The notes under the pieces are model-generated. The model saw only the letters and a list, made by a program, of their open reading frames with translations, was not told the origin of the DNA and did no database searches. A DNA stretch of 64,000 bases, from positions 2,852,001-2,916,000 of the forward strand of contig NZ_CP114909.1 of the NCBI RefSeq assembly GCF_027497355.1, in the 5' to 3' direction. The translations under genes and the position numbers were made by a program. Below are positions 27,101-34,950 of the stretch, one piece after another. Positions within the stretch are counted from its first letter, which is position 1, and each line of letters starts with the position of its first letter. The stretch is from Micromonospora sp. WMMA1947. GTDB lineage: Bacteria; Actinomycetota; Actinomycetes; Mycobacteriales; Micromonosporaceae.

Positions 27101-27500
27101 CGAGTTGCAGGAGCGCTTCCTGGCCGGCGAGTGGGCCGACCGGGTGCCGGTGGAGGTGGAGGTGCCGTTCGCCACCGTCATCGCCGGTGTGGTGGTCAGG
27201 GGGCGGATGGACGCCGTGTTCGCCCGCCCGGGCGGGCGCTACGACGTGGTCGACTGGAAGACCGGGCGGCAGCCCACCGGCCGGGAGGCCGACGCGGCGG
27301 CGGTGCAGCTGGCGGTCTACCGGCTGGCCTGGGCGGAACTGGCCGGGGTGCCGGTGGAGCGGGTCGGCGCCGCGTTCCACTACGTGCGGGACTCGGCGAC
27401 CGTCCGCCCGGCCGACCTGCTCGACGCGGACGGGCTGGCCGATCTGGTGGCCGCCCTGCCGGAAATCCCGGGGGATCTCCCGCGGCGCACGAATCCGTGA
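24102..27500 (+). CDS. adnB: AdnB-like helicase-nuclease subunit
   Basis: This 1132-residue partner of AdnA has a complete superfamily 1A motor: Walker A GAGSGKTE (about residue 59), motif II LLDEYQDTS (about 292), LTTSWRNRPEIL, LTAHAAKGLEWDVVAV (about 692) and EERRLAYVAVTRPRR (about 776). The C-terminal nuclease has VVDWKTGRQ (about 1049). Intact helicase motifs fit the leading motor, as reported for mycobacterial AdnB. The GTG start is 55 bp after adnA, so they form an operon. The order adnA-adnB matches mycobacteria (from memory). Confidence 0.9.
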   Translation: MTVQPALFGASATPAPRTADAGPRYTPVELARLLRLPAPTREQAAIIAAPVEPLLVVAGAGSGKTETMAARVVWLVANSYVRPEHILGLTFTRKAAGELAHRVRTRLDQLIRRLGRQGRDPHDDPLAGEPTVSTYHSYAGRIVTEHGLRAGYEPTTRLLTEASRWQLVDLLVRNYDGDMSEVDRMPSTITDAVLALAGELDEHLVDPDELAAWTGRFFADVQSRPGRVYADVRKALQLQRTRLKLLPLVRAYARRKDDFEAMDFADQLARAARVARDHPGVGVIERDRFRVVLLDEYQDTSHAQVVLLNALFGGGHPVTAVGDPCQSIYGWRGASAGTLDRFPAEFARTDGSPADVLSLTTSWRNRPEILGVANTLSVPLRAAGARVPELHAALSVRDPIPHRSPGGQGGGTVHSALLETYADEADWIADSVLAAWRGAAGMPGALPEHIPADRRPTTAVLVRLRSQIPAIEAALRARGLPVDVVGLGGLLDTPEVRDVVCTLRVLADPTDGAALLRLLTGARWRIGPRDLVALHRRARAIARSRRELTGDEGPEITVDALDEATLVEALADLGPAQAYSAEGYARLRSYGMELALLRYRLDQSLPELIADIERTIGLDVEVAVRAGRDGAGDAGLARAHLDALGDVAARFSGETPGATLAGFLAYLAAAEDEERGLAPGEVEVVAGAVQVLTAHAAKGLEWDVVAVAGMTRGVWPGPVRNSDHWLGGLGVLPFPLRGDADGLPELALPEAEDQRGVARALTDFTDAWRAHDEREERRLAYVAVTRPRRLLLCSGYWWGEGTKRFRGPSVFLREVHDACLAGADGHVVDAWTPEPAGDAVNPTTETVLRAEWPADPLGARRPGLTEAAALVRRHLADPETARREAALLATTADDAEVTRWRREAELLLAERAELARQAEAVEVELPGHLSVTQLVALRRDPEALARTLRRPMPTEPNPYARRGTAFHAWLEQRFGADRLLDVDELPGAADEGAAPDEALVELQERFLAGEWADRVPVEVEVPFATVIAGVVVRGRMDAVFARPGGRYDVVDWKTGRQPTGREADAAAVQLAVYRLAWAELAGVPVERVGAAFHYVRDSATVRPADLLDADGLADLVAALPEIPGDLPRRTNP

Positions 27501-27543
27501 TACGTTGTCCGGGTTGCAGTTTTGGTTTCCAGAGACTCTGTGT

Positions 27544-27581
27544 GCGCCTGGCGGATTGTGGCCCCAGGCGCTCTTTGTTGT
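27544..27581 (+). terminator. Hairpin with T-rich tail in the csp leader
   Basis: GCGCCTGG (27544-27551) pairs perfectly with CCAGGCGC (27564-27571), followed by TCTTTGTTGT. It may end adnB transcripts. If the csp promoter is the TACGTT box at 27501-27506, the hairpin lies inside the csp leader and could act as an attenuator. Confidence 0.5.
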
Positions 27582-27704
27582 GTCCGGAGTTCTCCGGGCG
27601 GGGCGACCAGCAGCGACAGGCACGCCGCGTATTCCACGCGCGGGGTGCTCCTCTCCGGCCCGCAACACGTGCGGGCCGACCGTTCCGTCAAGGAGACGAA
27701 ACAC

Positions 27705-27908
27705 ATGGCAATTGGCACCGTCAAGTGGTTCAACGCTGACAAGGGCTTCGGCTTCATCACCCCGGACGACGGCGGCGCCGACGTCTTCGCCCACTTCTCG
27801 GCGATCCAGACCTCCGGCTACCGGAGCCTGGACGAGAACCAGCGGGTCGAGTTCGAGGTGACCCAGGGCCAGAAGGGCCCGCAGGCGGAGAACATCCGCC
27901 CGCTCTGA
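27705..27908 (+). CDS. Cold-shock domain protein
   Basis: This 67-residue CspA-type protein has RNP1 KGFGFI and RNP2 DVFAHF on a five-strand beta barrel (starts [20 protein letters not shown]). It binds single-stranded RNA or DNA and melts secondary structure. AAGGAGA 7-8 nt upstream supports the ATG. About 200 nt separate it from adnB. This likely long leader, with a hairpin, is usual for csp mRNAs and suggests post-transcriptional control. The next gene is a DEAD-box helicase, a related RNA remodeller. Confidence 0.94.
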   Translation: MAIGTVKWFNADKGFGFITPDDGGADVFAHFSAIQTSGYRSLDENQRVEFEVTQGQKGPQAENIRPL

Positions 27909-27955
27909 TCTTCAGATCAACCGGCACCACCACTGCGCCCTCTCGGGCGCGGTGC

Positions 27956-27988
27956 ACGGGCCGGCCCGCCTCTGCCGGGCCGGCCCGT
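27956..27988 (+). terminator. csp terminator
   Basis: A perfect 13-bp stem (ACGGGCCGGCCCG at 27956-27968, complement at 27976-27988) with a 7-nt loop, followed by CCCTTTCGG. A smaller GCGCCC/GGGCGC hairpin precedes it. Confidence 0.75.
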
Positions 27989-28086
27989 CCCTTTCGGTTC
28001 GTGCTTGTGACCACCGGTGACGCCGGTGACGCGCCGCAGCCCGGCGCCCTTCCTCGACACGTGCCGCCTCGAGGAAGGCTGTCCGC

Positions 28087-29340
28087 ATGACCACGACCCT
28101 GCCCACGTTCGCCGCCACCGGCCTGGCCCCGGCGCTCGTCTCCGAGCTGGCCGCCCAGGGCATCTCCGCGCCGTTCCCGATCCAGGCGGCCACGCTGCCG
28201 GACTCCCTGGCCGGCCGGGACGTGCTCGGCCGGGGCCGTACCGGCTCCGGCAAGACGCTCGCGTTCGGGCTGCCGCTGCTGCACCGTACGGCCGGTCGCC
28301 GGGCCCGCCCGGGCCGTCCGCTCGCGCTGGTGCTCGTACCCACCCGGGAACTCGCAGCGCAGGTCACCGCCGCGCTCACCCCGTACGCGGCCACGCTCGG
28401 CCTGCGCTGCGCGACTGTGGTCGGCGGGCTCTCGCTGGGCCGCCAGGCGGCCGCGCTGCGGGCCGGCGCCGAGGTGCTGGTGGCCACCCCGGGCCGGCTG
28501 CACGACCTGATCGACCGCGGGGACGCCCGGCTGGACCAGGTGACCATCACCGTGCTGGACGAGGCCGACCAGATGGCCGACATGGGCTTCCTGCCGCAGG
28601 TGACGAAGCTGCTGGAGCAGGTCGCGCCGGGTGGGCAGCGGATGCTCTTCTCGGCCACCCTGGACCGGGGCGTGGACCGGCTGGTCCGCCGCTTCCTGAC
28701 CGACCCGGTGACGCACTCCGTCGACCCGGGCACCGCCACCGTCACCGCGATGACCCACCACGTGCTGCACCTGGAGGCGGACGACAAGCAGGCCGCGCTG
28801 GCGCACATCGCCGCCCGCGAGGGCCGCACGATCGTGTTCATCGCCACCAAGCACCGCGCCGACCGGGTGGCCCGGCAGTTGCTCGCCAAGGGCGTACGCG
28901 CGGCGGCGCTGCACGGCGGCAAGTCGCAGCCGCAGCGCACCCGCATCCTGGAGCAGTTCCGCACCGGCCAGGTCACCGCGCTGGTGGCCACCGACGTGGC
29001 GGCCCGGGGCATCCACGTCGACGGGCTGGATTTGGTGGTCAACGCCGACCCGCCCGCCGAGGCCAAGGACTACCTGCACCGGGGTGGCCGGACCGCGCGG
29101 GCCGGCGAGTCGGGCACCGTGGTCACGCTGGTCCTGCCGGACCAGCGCCGCGACGTCGCCCGGCTGATGAGCACCGCGGGCATCAACCCCAAGACCACGC
29201 GGGTACGCCCCGGCGACAGCGAGCTGAGCCGGCTCACCGGCGCCCGGGAGCCGTCCGGCGTGCCGGTGACCATCGCCGCGCCCGCCGCCGCGCACCCCGC
29301 CCCGGCGACCCGGCCTCGTCGGCGCCCGCGCCGCCGCTGA
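28087..29340 (+). CDS. DEAD-box RNA helicase
   Basis: This 417-residue ATP-dependent RNA helicase shows the motifs in order: Q-motif region FPIQAATLP, Walker A GRTGSGKT, PTRELAAQ, VATPGRL, DEAD in VLDEADQMADMGF, SAT in LFSATLD, then TDVAARGIHVDG and HRGGRTARAG. The basic, proline-rich C-terminus (RPRRRPRRR) probably anchors RNA. Its position after the cold-shock gene suggests a shared role in RNA unfolding or ribosome assembly. GAGGAAGG about 8-9 nt before the ATG fits translation. Confidence 0.93.
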   Translation: MTTTLPTFAATGLAPALVSELAAQGISAPFPIQAATLPDSLAGRDVLGRGRTGSGKTLAFGLPLLHRTAGRRARPGRPLALVLVPTRELAAQVTAALTPYAATLGLRCATVVGGLSLGRQAAALRAGAEVLVATPGRLHDLIDRGDARLDQVTITVLDEADQMADMGFLPQVTKLLEQVAPGGQRMLFSATLDRGVDRLVRRFLTDPVTHSVDPGTATVTAMTHHVLHLEADDKQAALAHIAAREGRTIVFIATKHRADRVARQLLAKGVRAAALHGGKSQPQRTRILEQFRTGQVTALVATDVAARGIHVDGLDLVVNADPPAEAKDYLHRGGRTARAGESGTVVTLVLPDQRRDVARLMSTAGINPKTTRVRPGDSELSRLTGAREPSGVPVTIAAPAAAHPAPATRPRRRPRRR

Positions 29341-29352
29341 CCGCGTCCCGTC

Positions 29353-29390
29353 GTCCGACCGGCCGCCCGTCCGGTCGGACTTGTGTTTGT
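29353..29390 (+). terminator. Terminator of the DEAD helicase gene
   Basis: GTCCGACCGG (29353-29362) pairs with CCGGTCGGAC (29371-29380), followed by the T-rich TTGTGTTTGT. This is a classical Rho-independent form. Confidence 0.8.
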
Positions 29391-29574
29391 CCGGGGCCGG
29401 GCCCGGGCGGCCCGCGCCTGACCGGCCTCGCCTCCGACCGGCCGAGCATTCGCTCCTGAGTCGGGAATCAGTCTCTGTTCGGTCGGCTGCCCGACTGTCC
29501 CACCGGAATCCGGCGGCGATGCTGTCGCGTGGGGGACCGGTCGGGGGGTCGACCGGACGCGGAGGGAGCGGTTG

Positions 29575-29760
29575 ATGGCGGGGGAGACCGGATCGGGCGG
29601 AGCACGGGAAGTGCTGCTGGTGCTCGCGGTGGCGGGGGCCGGCCTGGCGCTCGCCGCGGTGGCCGCGTTCGGGCCGTGGCAGCCGTCCGACGACAGCCCG
29701 CGGGACCGTGGCGCGGCCCGCAGCTTCACGCCCGGGATGAGCGCTCCGCACACTCAGTAG
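29575..29760 (+). CDS. Small single-pass membrane protein, 61 residues
   Basis: The frame opens at ATG 29575 behind GGAGGGAG. It encodes MAGETGSGGAREVLLVLAVA and continues with an alanine- and valine-rich span to about residue 33 (GPWQ), then a polar tail ending MSAPHTQ. It should be one membrane helix with the tail outside. Coding bias and ribosome site support it. Neighbours give no hint of function. Confidence 0.6.
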   Translation: MAGETGSGGAREVLLVLAVAGAGLALAAVAAFGPWQPSDDSPRDRGAARSFTPGMSAPHTQ

Positions 29761-29800
29761 CCGCGCCGAAGAGGGGCGGTGCCGGACCCGGCCGGCCGCC

Positions 29801-29812
29801 TACGATGCGACG
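29801..29812 (+). promoter_or_regulatory. Leaderless -10 box for a GNAT gene
   Basis: TACGAT (29801-29806) is followed by 6 nt and the GTG at 29813. Confidence 0.6.
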
Positions 29813-30325
29813 GTGCACCCGCCGCTCACCGTTCGCCCGGCCCGGGCCGAGGACGCCGCCGGTATGGCGCGCGTCCATGTGCGGTGCTGGCAGGAGACGT
29901 ATCGCGGGCTCATGCCGGACGCGGTGCTCGACGATCCGGGCCTCCCGGCCTTCCGGGAGCGGTTCTGGATCGCCGCGTTGACCGACGAGCGCTACCGCGA
30001 GAACCGGGCGGCGGTGGCCGAGCGGGGTGGCGAGCTGGTGGGGATCGCGATGTCGGGCCCCCCGCTCGATGCCGAGGCGGCGTGGGCGCGGCAGTTGTAC
30101 GTCCTCTACGTGCACGCGGCCGATCACGGCACCGGCGCCGGGCCGGCGTTGTTGCGGGCCGTCCTCGACCCGGCGGAGCCGGCGGCGCTGTGGGTCGCCG
30201 ACCCCAACCCCCGTGCCCAGGCGTTCTACCGCCGGCACGGCTTCGTCGCCGACGGGACCACGCAGGTCCAGGACGGTGTACGCGAGATCCGCATGGTCCG
30301 CGAGGCGCAGCCGCCGGCCCGGTGA
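29813..30325 (+). CDS. GNAT family N-acetyltransferase
   Basis: The 170-residue single-domain GNAT begins LTVRPARAEDAAGMARVHVR and contains ETYRGLMPDAVL, the acetyl-CoA strand LYVLYVHAADHGTGAGPALL and the closing NPRAQAFYRRHGFVADG. The pyrophosphate-binding loop is HGTGAGPAL, a good match to the Q/RxxGxG/A pattern. The acceptor is unknown; this subgroup is often annotated as a ribosomal-protein-alanine or small-molecule acetyltransferase without proof. It appears to be a single-gene leaderless transcript converging with the rrf2 gene. Confidence 0.85.
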   Translation: MHPPLTVRPARAEDAAGMARVHVRCWQETYRGLMPDAVLDDPGLPAFRERFWIAALTDERYRENRAAVAERGGELVGIAMSGPPLDAEAAWARQLYVLYVHAADHGTGAGPALLRAVLDPAEPAALWVADPNPRAQAFYRRHGFVADGTTQVQDGVREIRMVREAQPPAR

Positions 30326-30335
30326 CGGACGCGCG

Positions 30336-30776
30336 TCAGGGCGCCGTGGCCCGGTCGCTGAGGAGGTCGGCGAGCGTGGTCCGGTCCACGACCAGGGCGA
30401 TCGCGCCGTCCACAGCCAGCCACACGTCCCGCAGGCCGGTGGCCACGCCGTGGTAGCCGGCCCGGTCCGCGGGAATGCCCCGGACGCTCGTGATCGCGCC
30501 ACCGACCGCGCGCAGCACGTCTCCGACGCTGATCTCGTCCGGCGGGCGGGTCAGCGCGTACCCGCCTTCGGTGCCGCGGTGGCTGTGCAGCAGTCCGGCC
30601 CGCCGCAGGTCGAGCAGGATGCCCTGAAGGAAGCTGAGCGGGATGTCCTGGTTCTCGGCCAGGCTCGCCGCCTTGACCAGCTCGCCGCCGCCGGAGGCCG
30701 GGTCGCCGGTGGTGGCGGCGTCGGCGACGGCGAGCATGGCCCGGAGCGCGTAGTCGGCGCGCGCGGAGATGTACAC
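30336..30776 (-). CDS. Rrf2 family transcriptional regulator
   Basis: This 146-residue winged-helix protein has the Rrf2 opening MYISARADYALRAMLAVAD, the recognition region LSFLQGILLDLRRAGLL and the wing HRGTEGGYALTRPPDEISVG. It contains no cysteine, so it cannot bind an Fe-S cluster as IscR or NsrR do. It resembles the CymR type, which controls sulfur assimilation. The GTG start is 4 bp after the permease stop, making it the last gene of the ABC operon. It probably represses that operon through the TTCCTA-N9-TAGGAA site at 33513-33533. Confidence 0.88.
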   Translation of the reverse strand: MYISARADYALRAMLAVADAATTGDPASGGGELVKAASLAENQDIPLSFLQGILLDLRRAGLLHSHRGTEGGYALTRPPDEISVGDVLRAVGGAITSVRGIPADRAGYHGVATGLRDVWLAVDGAIALVVDRTTLADLLSDRATAP

Positions 30777-30780
30777 GACG

Positions 30781-31665
30781 TCAGTTGCCGGCCTGGTCCA
30801 GCACGCCCCAGCGGCGACGGATCGCCTTGTCGGCGGCCCCGAACGCGGTGTCCACGAGCAGGCCCACCACCAGGATGACGATCATGATGGCCATCAGGCG
30901 GGGCGCCTCGCTCAGCTCGCGTGCGTACGTGAGTTGAGCGCCGATCGAGGTGCGGGTGGCGATGACCACCAGCAGCTCACCGGCCATCAGGCTGCGCCAG
31001 GCGAACGCCCAGCCCTGCTTGAGTCCGGCCACGATGGCGGGTAGCGCGGCCGGCGCGATCACGTACCGGTAGAGGTTGAGCCCGCGTGCGCCGAGGTTGC
31101 GGCCGGCGCGGACCAGCAGCGGCGGCACGTAGTCCACGCCGTGGATGACACCGTTGGCGACCGACGGCGCGGCGCCGAGCACCACCACGAAGAAGATCGC
31201 CTGCTCGCTGAGCTGGAACAGCAGGATGGCCAGCGGGAACCAGGCGATCGACGGCATGGTCTGCAACGCGGTGATCATCGAGCCGAGCGCGGCCCGGAGC
31301 ACCTTGACCCGGGCCACCGCCAGGCCGAGCAGCAGGCCGACCGCGACCGCGGCGGCGAAGCCGACGGCCGCCCGCCGGGCGGTGGTGGCCAGGCCCTCCC
31401 AGAGCGCCGAGCTGAGCGCGTACTCCCCGAGGTCGCCGAAGACCACTGCCGGGCCGGGCAGCGCCCACGGCTCCTTCCACCCGGACCAGACCACCGCCTG
31501 CCAGATCGCGACGGCGAGCGCGAGCGCGGCGAACTTGGGCCAGGTGGCCGACCACAGGCGACGGACCCGGGACGTGCCCTTCTCCCGGCCGGCGATCTCC
31601 AGCGCGTCGAGTCCGGAGATCTCCGCGTCGGTACGCGCCGACCCGGACAGGGTGTCACTGGCCAT
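30781..31665 (-). CDS. ABC transporter permease, SsuC/TauC type
   Basis: This 294-residue inner-membrane permease has about six spans and the EAA-loop sequence NLGARGLNLYRYVIAPAALP for contact with the ATPase. QTMPSIAWFPLAILLF is typical of the nitrate/sulfonate/bicarbonate family. With the ATPase and binding protein it should import sulfonates or taurine-like compounds. Its start overlaps the ATPase stop by 11 bp, so translation is coupled. An N-terminal extension of about 30 polar residues precedes the first span. Confidence 0.88.
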   Translation of the reverse strand: MASDTLSGSARTDAEISGLDALEIAGREKGTSRVRRLWSATWPKFAALALAVAIWQAVVWSGWKEPWALPGPAVVFGDLGEYALSSALWEGLATTARRAAVGFAAAVAVGLLLGLAVARVKVLRAALGSMITALQTMPSIAWFPLAILLFQLSEQAIFFVVVLGAAPSVANGVIHGVDYVPPLLVRAGRNLGARGLNLYRYVIAPAALPAIVAGLKQGWAFAWRSLMAGELLVVIATRTSIGAQLTYARELSEAPRLMAIMIVILVVGLLVDTAFGAADKAIRRRWGVLDQAGN

Positions 31666-32434
31666 GCCGGCCCACCTCCTTGCGCAGCCGGTCGGTGACC
31701 TCGGCGGCGATGGCCGAGACCTCCGGCGAGTCGATCCGCCGGGGGCGCGGCACGGCGACCTCGGTGGAGTAGATGATCCGGCCGGGCCGGCTGGAGAGCA
31801 GCACGATGCGGTCGGCGAGCCGGGCCGCCTCCCGCACGTTGTGCGTGACGAACAGGACGGTGAGCTTGCGCTCGGTCCAGATCCGCTCCAGCTCGTCGTG
31901 CAGGATGTCGCGGGTCATCGCGTCCAGCGCGCCGAACGGCTCGTCCATCAGCAGCACCGGCGTCTCCAGCGCGAGCGTGCGGGCCAGCGCGACCCGCTGC
32001 CGCATGCCGCCGGAGAGCTGGTGCGGCCGCTTGCGGCCGAACTCGGACAGGTGGACCGTGCGCAGCAGCTCGGCCACCCGCTCCTTGCGCTGGTCGCGGG
32101 GGAGTCCGCGCAGCTTCAGCGGCACCTCGACGTTGCCCTCGACGGTGAGCCAGGGGAACAGCGCAGGCTCCTGGAACATCAGTCCCGGGTTGACGCCCTC
32201 GCCCAGCTCGATCGTGCCGCCGCTGGCCCGGTCCAGCCCGGCGACCAGGTTGAGCAGCGTGCTCTTGCCGCATCCGGACGCGCCGACCATGCAGACGAAC
32301 TCGCCCGGCGCGACGTCCAGCGACAGCCCGTCCAGGGCCAGGACCGCCTGCTCGCCCTGGCCGTACACCTTCGTCACGCCGCGCAGCGCGACCGAGCCGG
32401 TCGCGCTGCGCGGGGTCGTGGTCGTCGACGTCAC
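31655..32434 (-). CDS. ABC transporter ATP-binding protein, SsuB/TauB type
   Basis: This 259-residue ATPase shows Walker A GASGCGKST, Q-loop FQEPALFPWL, signature LSGGMRQRVALARTL, Walker B VLLMDEPFGALDAMTR and H-loop VLFVTHNVREA. The FQEPALFPW and EPFGALD sequences are typical of the sulfonate/nitrate/taurine group. The GTG at 32434 overlaps the binding-protein stop by 4 bp (GTGA). Confidence 0.92.
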   Translation of the reverse strand: MTSTTTTPRSATGSVALRGVTKVYGQGEQAVLALDGLSLDVAPGEFVCMVGASGCGKSTLLNLVAGLDRASGGTIELGEGVNPGLMFQEPALFPWLTVEGNVEVPLKLRGLPRDQRKERVAELLRTVHLSEFGRKRPHQLSGGMRQRVALARTLALETPVLLMDEPFGALDAMTRDILHDELERIWTERKLTVLFVTHNVREAARLADRIVLLSSRPGRIIYSTEVAVPRPRRIDSPEVSAIAAEVTDRLRKEVGRHGQ

Positions 32435-33492
32435 GGCTGGCTGACCTCGGCCTTGCCCTGCGCCTTGAGCACCTCGTTCAGGTACTTGAGGTCGTAGAGG
32501 CCGTTCAGGTCGACCGGCTGGGTCAGCCCGACCGCGACGGCGTGGTCCAGGCCGGTCTTCAGCGAGGCCGGGATCGGGTCGTTGGTGAACTCCAGCGTCG
32601 GCCAGGCCTGCTTGATCAGCTTGAGGTCCAGCGGCTTGCCGGTGATCTTGCCGATGTGGTCGGAGATGGCCTGCTGCGCCTCGTCCGGCTTGGTGTTGAC
32701 GAACTCGTTCGCCGCGACCTGGCCCTCGACCAGCTTCTTCACCACGTCCGGGTGCGCCTTGAGGAACTTGGTGCTGACCAGCAGGTTGGTGATGACGAAC
32801 TTCTTGTCCGGCCACAGGTCACGCTCGTCGACGAGCACCTTGCCACCGGCGTTGACCAGCCGGGAGACGAACGGCTCGGGCACCCACGCGCCGTCGATGG
32901 CGCCGCTGCCGAACGTCTCGATCGTCTGCGCGTTCTCCTGCGGCACGATCTTGACGTCGCCGCCGCCCTCCTTGGTGGTCTCCAGGCCCTTCTCCTTGAG
33001 CCAGAAGCGCAGCGCCACGTCCTGGGTGTTGCCGAGCTGCGGGGTGGCGATCTTCTTGCCGCGCAGCTGCTCCACCGAGGTGATGCCGGGCTTGACCACG
33101 AGCGCGACGCCGCCGGACGCGGCGCCGGAGATGACCCGGACCGCCTCGCCCTTGGACTTCGAGAAGGCGTTCACCGTCGGGTTCGGGCCGATGTACGTGG
33201 CGTCGAGCGCGCCGGAGAAGACGGCCTCGATGGCGGCCGGGCCGGCGTTGAACGTCTTGGTGTCCAGCTCGACGTGGCTGCCGAGCTTCTCCTTGAAGAT
33301 CCCCTTCTCCACGCCGACCACGGCCGGGGCGTGCGTGATGTTGGGGAAGTAGCCCAGGCGCAGCGTGACCGGGCCGGACGCGGCGCCGGCGTCGCTGTCC
33401 TCGCCGCAGGCGGCGGTGGTGCCGAGCGTGGCCGCGCCGACCGCGGCCAGGGTCGCCAGGGTGACCAGGCGGCGCAGGGGAAGCCCTCTCAT
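32431..33492 (-). CDS. ABC transporter substrate-binding protein, sulfonate/taurine type
   Basis: This 353-residue exported protein has a twin-arginine-free signal (RLVTLATLAAVGAATLGTTA) ending before a Cys, so it is probably a lipoprotein, although TTAAC is a weak lipobox. The mature part (LRLGYFPNITHAPAVVGVEK) is the NMT1/SsuA fold that binds sulfonates, taurine or related anions. It is the first gene of a four-gene operon (binding protein, ATPase, permease, rrf2). Its upstream region carries a perfect operator-like dyad. The exact ligand cannot be read from sequence. Confidence 0.9.
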   Translation of the reverse strand: MRGLPLRRLVTLATLAAVGAATLGTTAACGEDSDAGAASGPVTLRLGYFPNITHAPAVVGVEKGIFKEKLGSHVELDTKTFNAGPAAIEAVFSGALDATYIGPNPTVNAFSKSKGEAVRVISGAASGGVALVVKPGITSVEQLRGKKIATPQLGNTQDVALRFWLKEKGLETTKEGGGDVKIVPQENAQTIETFGSGAIDGAWVPEPFVSRLVNAGGKVLVDERDLWPDKKFVITNLLVSTKFLKAHPDVVKKLVEGQVAANEFVNTKPDEAQQAISDHIGKITGKPLDLKLIKQAWPTLEFTNDPIPASLKTGLDHAVAVGLTQPVDLNGLYDLKYLNEVLKAQGKAEVSQP

Positions 33493-33512
33493 CGAATGTC
33501 CAATCCGCAGTA

Positions 33513-33533
33513 TTCCTATTTAGTTGGTAGGAA
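33513..33533. promoter_or_regulatory. TTCCTA-N9-TAGGAA operator candidate for Rrf2
   Basis: A perfect 6-bp inverted repeat with a 9-nt AT-rich spacer lies 21 bp upstream of the binding-protein start. AT-rich dyads ending in TTCC/GGAA are of the kind bound by CymR-like Rrf2 proteins. The operon's own last gene is such a regulator. Confidence 0.6.
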
Positions 33534-33626
33534 GACTGGGGCAAGCGGCCCTCGGCGTCAAGACCCGTCCCGCAACGTCCACCGTTCGGCCAGGGCACAC
33601 CGGCGGTAGAGCGGGTACCGAGGCGC

Positions 33627-33639
33627 TAGTGTCGATCTC
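33627..33639 (+). promoter_or_regulatory. Leaderless -10 box for the M16 peptidase operon
   Basis: TAGTGT (33627-33632) is followed by 7 nt and the GTG at 33640. Confidence 0.6.
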
Positions 33640-34950
33640 GTGCCGACGCGGAGAGCGAAGATCCCAGCGACGAAGTACCCGGTCGAACGGTTCACCCTCG
33701 ACAACGGCCTGCGTGTGGTGCTCACGCCGGACCGCAGCGCCCCGGTCATCGGGGTCGCGGTGGTCTACGACGTCGGCATCCGCTCCGAGCCGGAAGGGCG
33801 TACCGGGTTCGCCCACCTCTTCGAGCACCTGATGTTCCAGGGCTCGGAGAACCTCGAGAAGCTGGCCCACTTCCGACACGTCCAGGGCGCCGGCGGGACG
33901 TTCAACGGCTCCACCCACCTGGACTACACCGACTACTTCGAGACGCTGCCCGCGAACGCGCTGGAACGGGCGCTGTTCCTCGAGGCCGACCGGATGCGCG
34001 GCCCGCGGCTGACCGAGGAGAACCTGCGCAACCAGGTCGACGTGGTCAAGGAGGAGATCCGGGTCAACGTGCTGAACCGGCCGTACGGCGGGTTCCCCTG
34101 GCTGACGCTGCCCCCGGTGATGTTCGACACCTTCCCCAACGCGCACGACGGCTACGGCTCCTTCGTCGACCTGGAGTCGGCCACCGTGGCAGACGCCGCC
34201 GACTTCTTCCGCCGCTACTACGCCAGCGGCAACGCCGTGCTCGCGGTCAGCGGCGACATCGACGTGGCCGAGGCGACCACGCTCATCGAGCGGCACTTCG
34301 GGGACGTGCCGGCCCGGCCCGCGCCGCAGCGGCCCGACTTCGCCGAGCCCGACCTGACCGCCGAGCGGCGCAGCACGTACACCGACGCGCTGGCCCCGCT
34401 CCCGGCGGTGGCCGGCGCGTGGCGGGTGCCCGACCCGGTCAGCGACTTCGCCGGCTACCTGCCGTACGTGGTGCTGGCCGAGGTGCTCACCGACGGTGAC
34501 GCCTCCCGGCTGGTCGAGCGGCTGGTGCAACGCGACCGGTCGGTCACCAGCCTCGGCGGGTACCTCGGTTTCATGGGCGACCCGTTCGACGTCCGCGACC
34601 CCACCGCGCTGCTGCTCCAGGCACACCTGCCGCCCGGCGGCGACGTGGACAAGGTGCTGCGCACGATCGACGAGGAACTGGACCGGCTGGCGACCGACGG
34701 GCTGACCGAGGGGGAGCTGGCGCGTACCCAGGCCCGGATGGCCACCCACCTGCTGCGCGACACGGACGCGGTGCTCGGCCGCGCGTTGCGGATGGCGGTG
34801 CTGGAACAGCAACGCGGCGAGCCCGGCCTGCTCAACGACCTGCCCCGGCTGGTCGGCGAGGTGACCGAGGAGCAGGTCCGCGCCGCCGCCGCCACCCTGC
34901 GGCCCGAGCGCCGCGCATCCGTCGAGGTCGTCGCCGGAGGAGCCCGATGA
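33640..34950 (+). CDS. M16 zinc peptidase, catalytic partner
   Basis: This 436-residue insulinase-type peptidase has the inverted zinc motif HLFEH (in GFAHLFEHLMFQGS, about residue 70) and a downstream Glu-containing helix (EENLRNQVDVVKEEIRVN). M16B enzymes work as two-chain clam shells that degrade peptides. The next gene is the matching chain without the metal motif. No signal peptide is visible. The downstream gene overlaps by 4 bp (ATGA). Confidence 0.9.
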   Translation: MPTRRAKIPATKYPVERFTLDNGLRVVLTPDRSAPVIGVAVVYDVGIRSEPEGRTGFAHLFEHLMFQGSENLEKLAHFRHVQGAGGTFNGSTHLDYTDYFETLPANALERALFLEADRMRGPRLTEENLRNQVDVVKEEIRVNVLNRPYGGFPWLTLPPVMFDTFPNAHDGYGSFVDLESATVADAADFFRRYYASGNAVLAVSGDIDVAEATTLIERHFGDVPARPAPQRPDFAEPDLTAERRSTYTDALAPLPAVAGAWRVPDPVSDFAGYLPYVVLAEVLTDGDASRLVERLVQRDRSVTSLGGYLGFMGDPFDVRDPTALLLQAHLPPGGDVDKVLRTIDEELDRLATDGLTEGELARTQARMATHLLRDTDAVLGRALRMAVLEQQRGEPGLLNDLPRLVGEVTEEQVRAAAATLRPERRASVEVVAGGAR

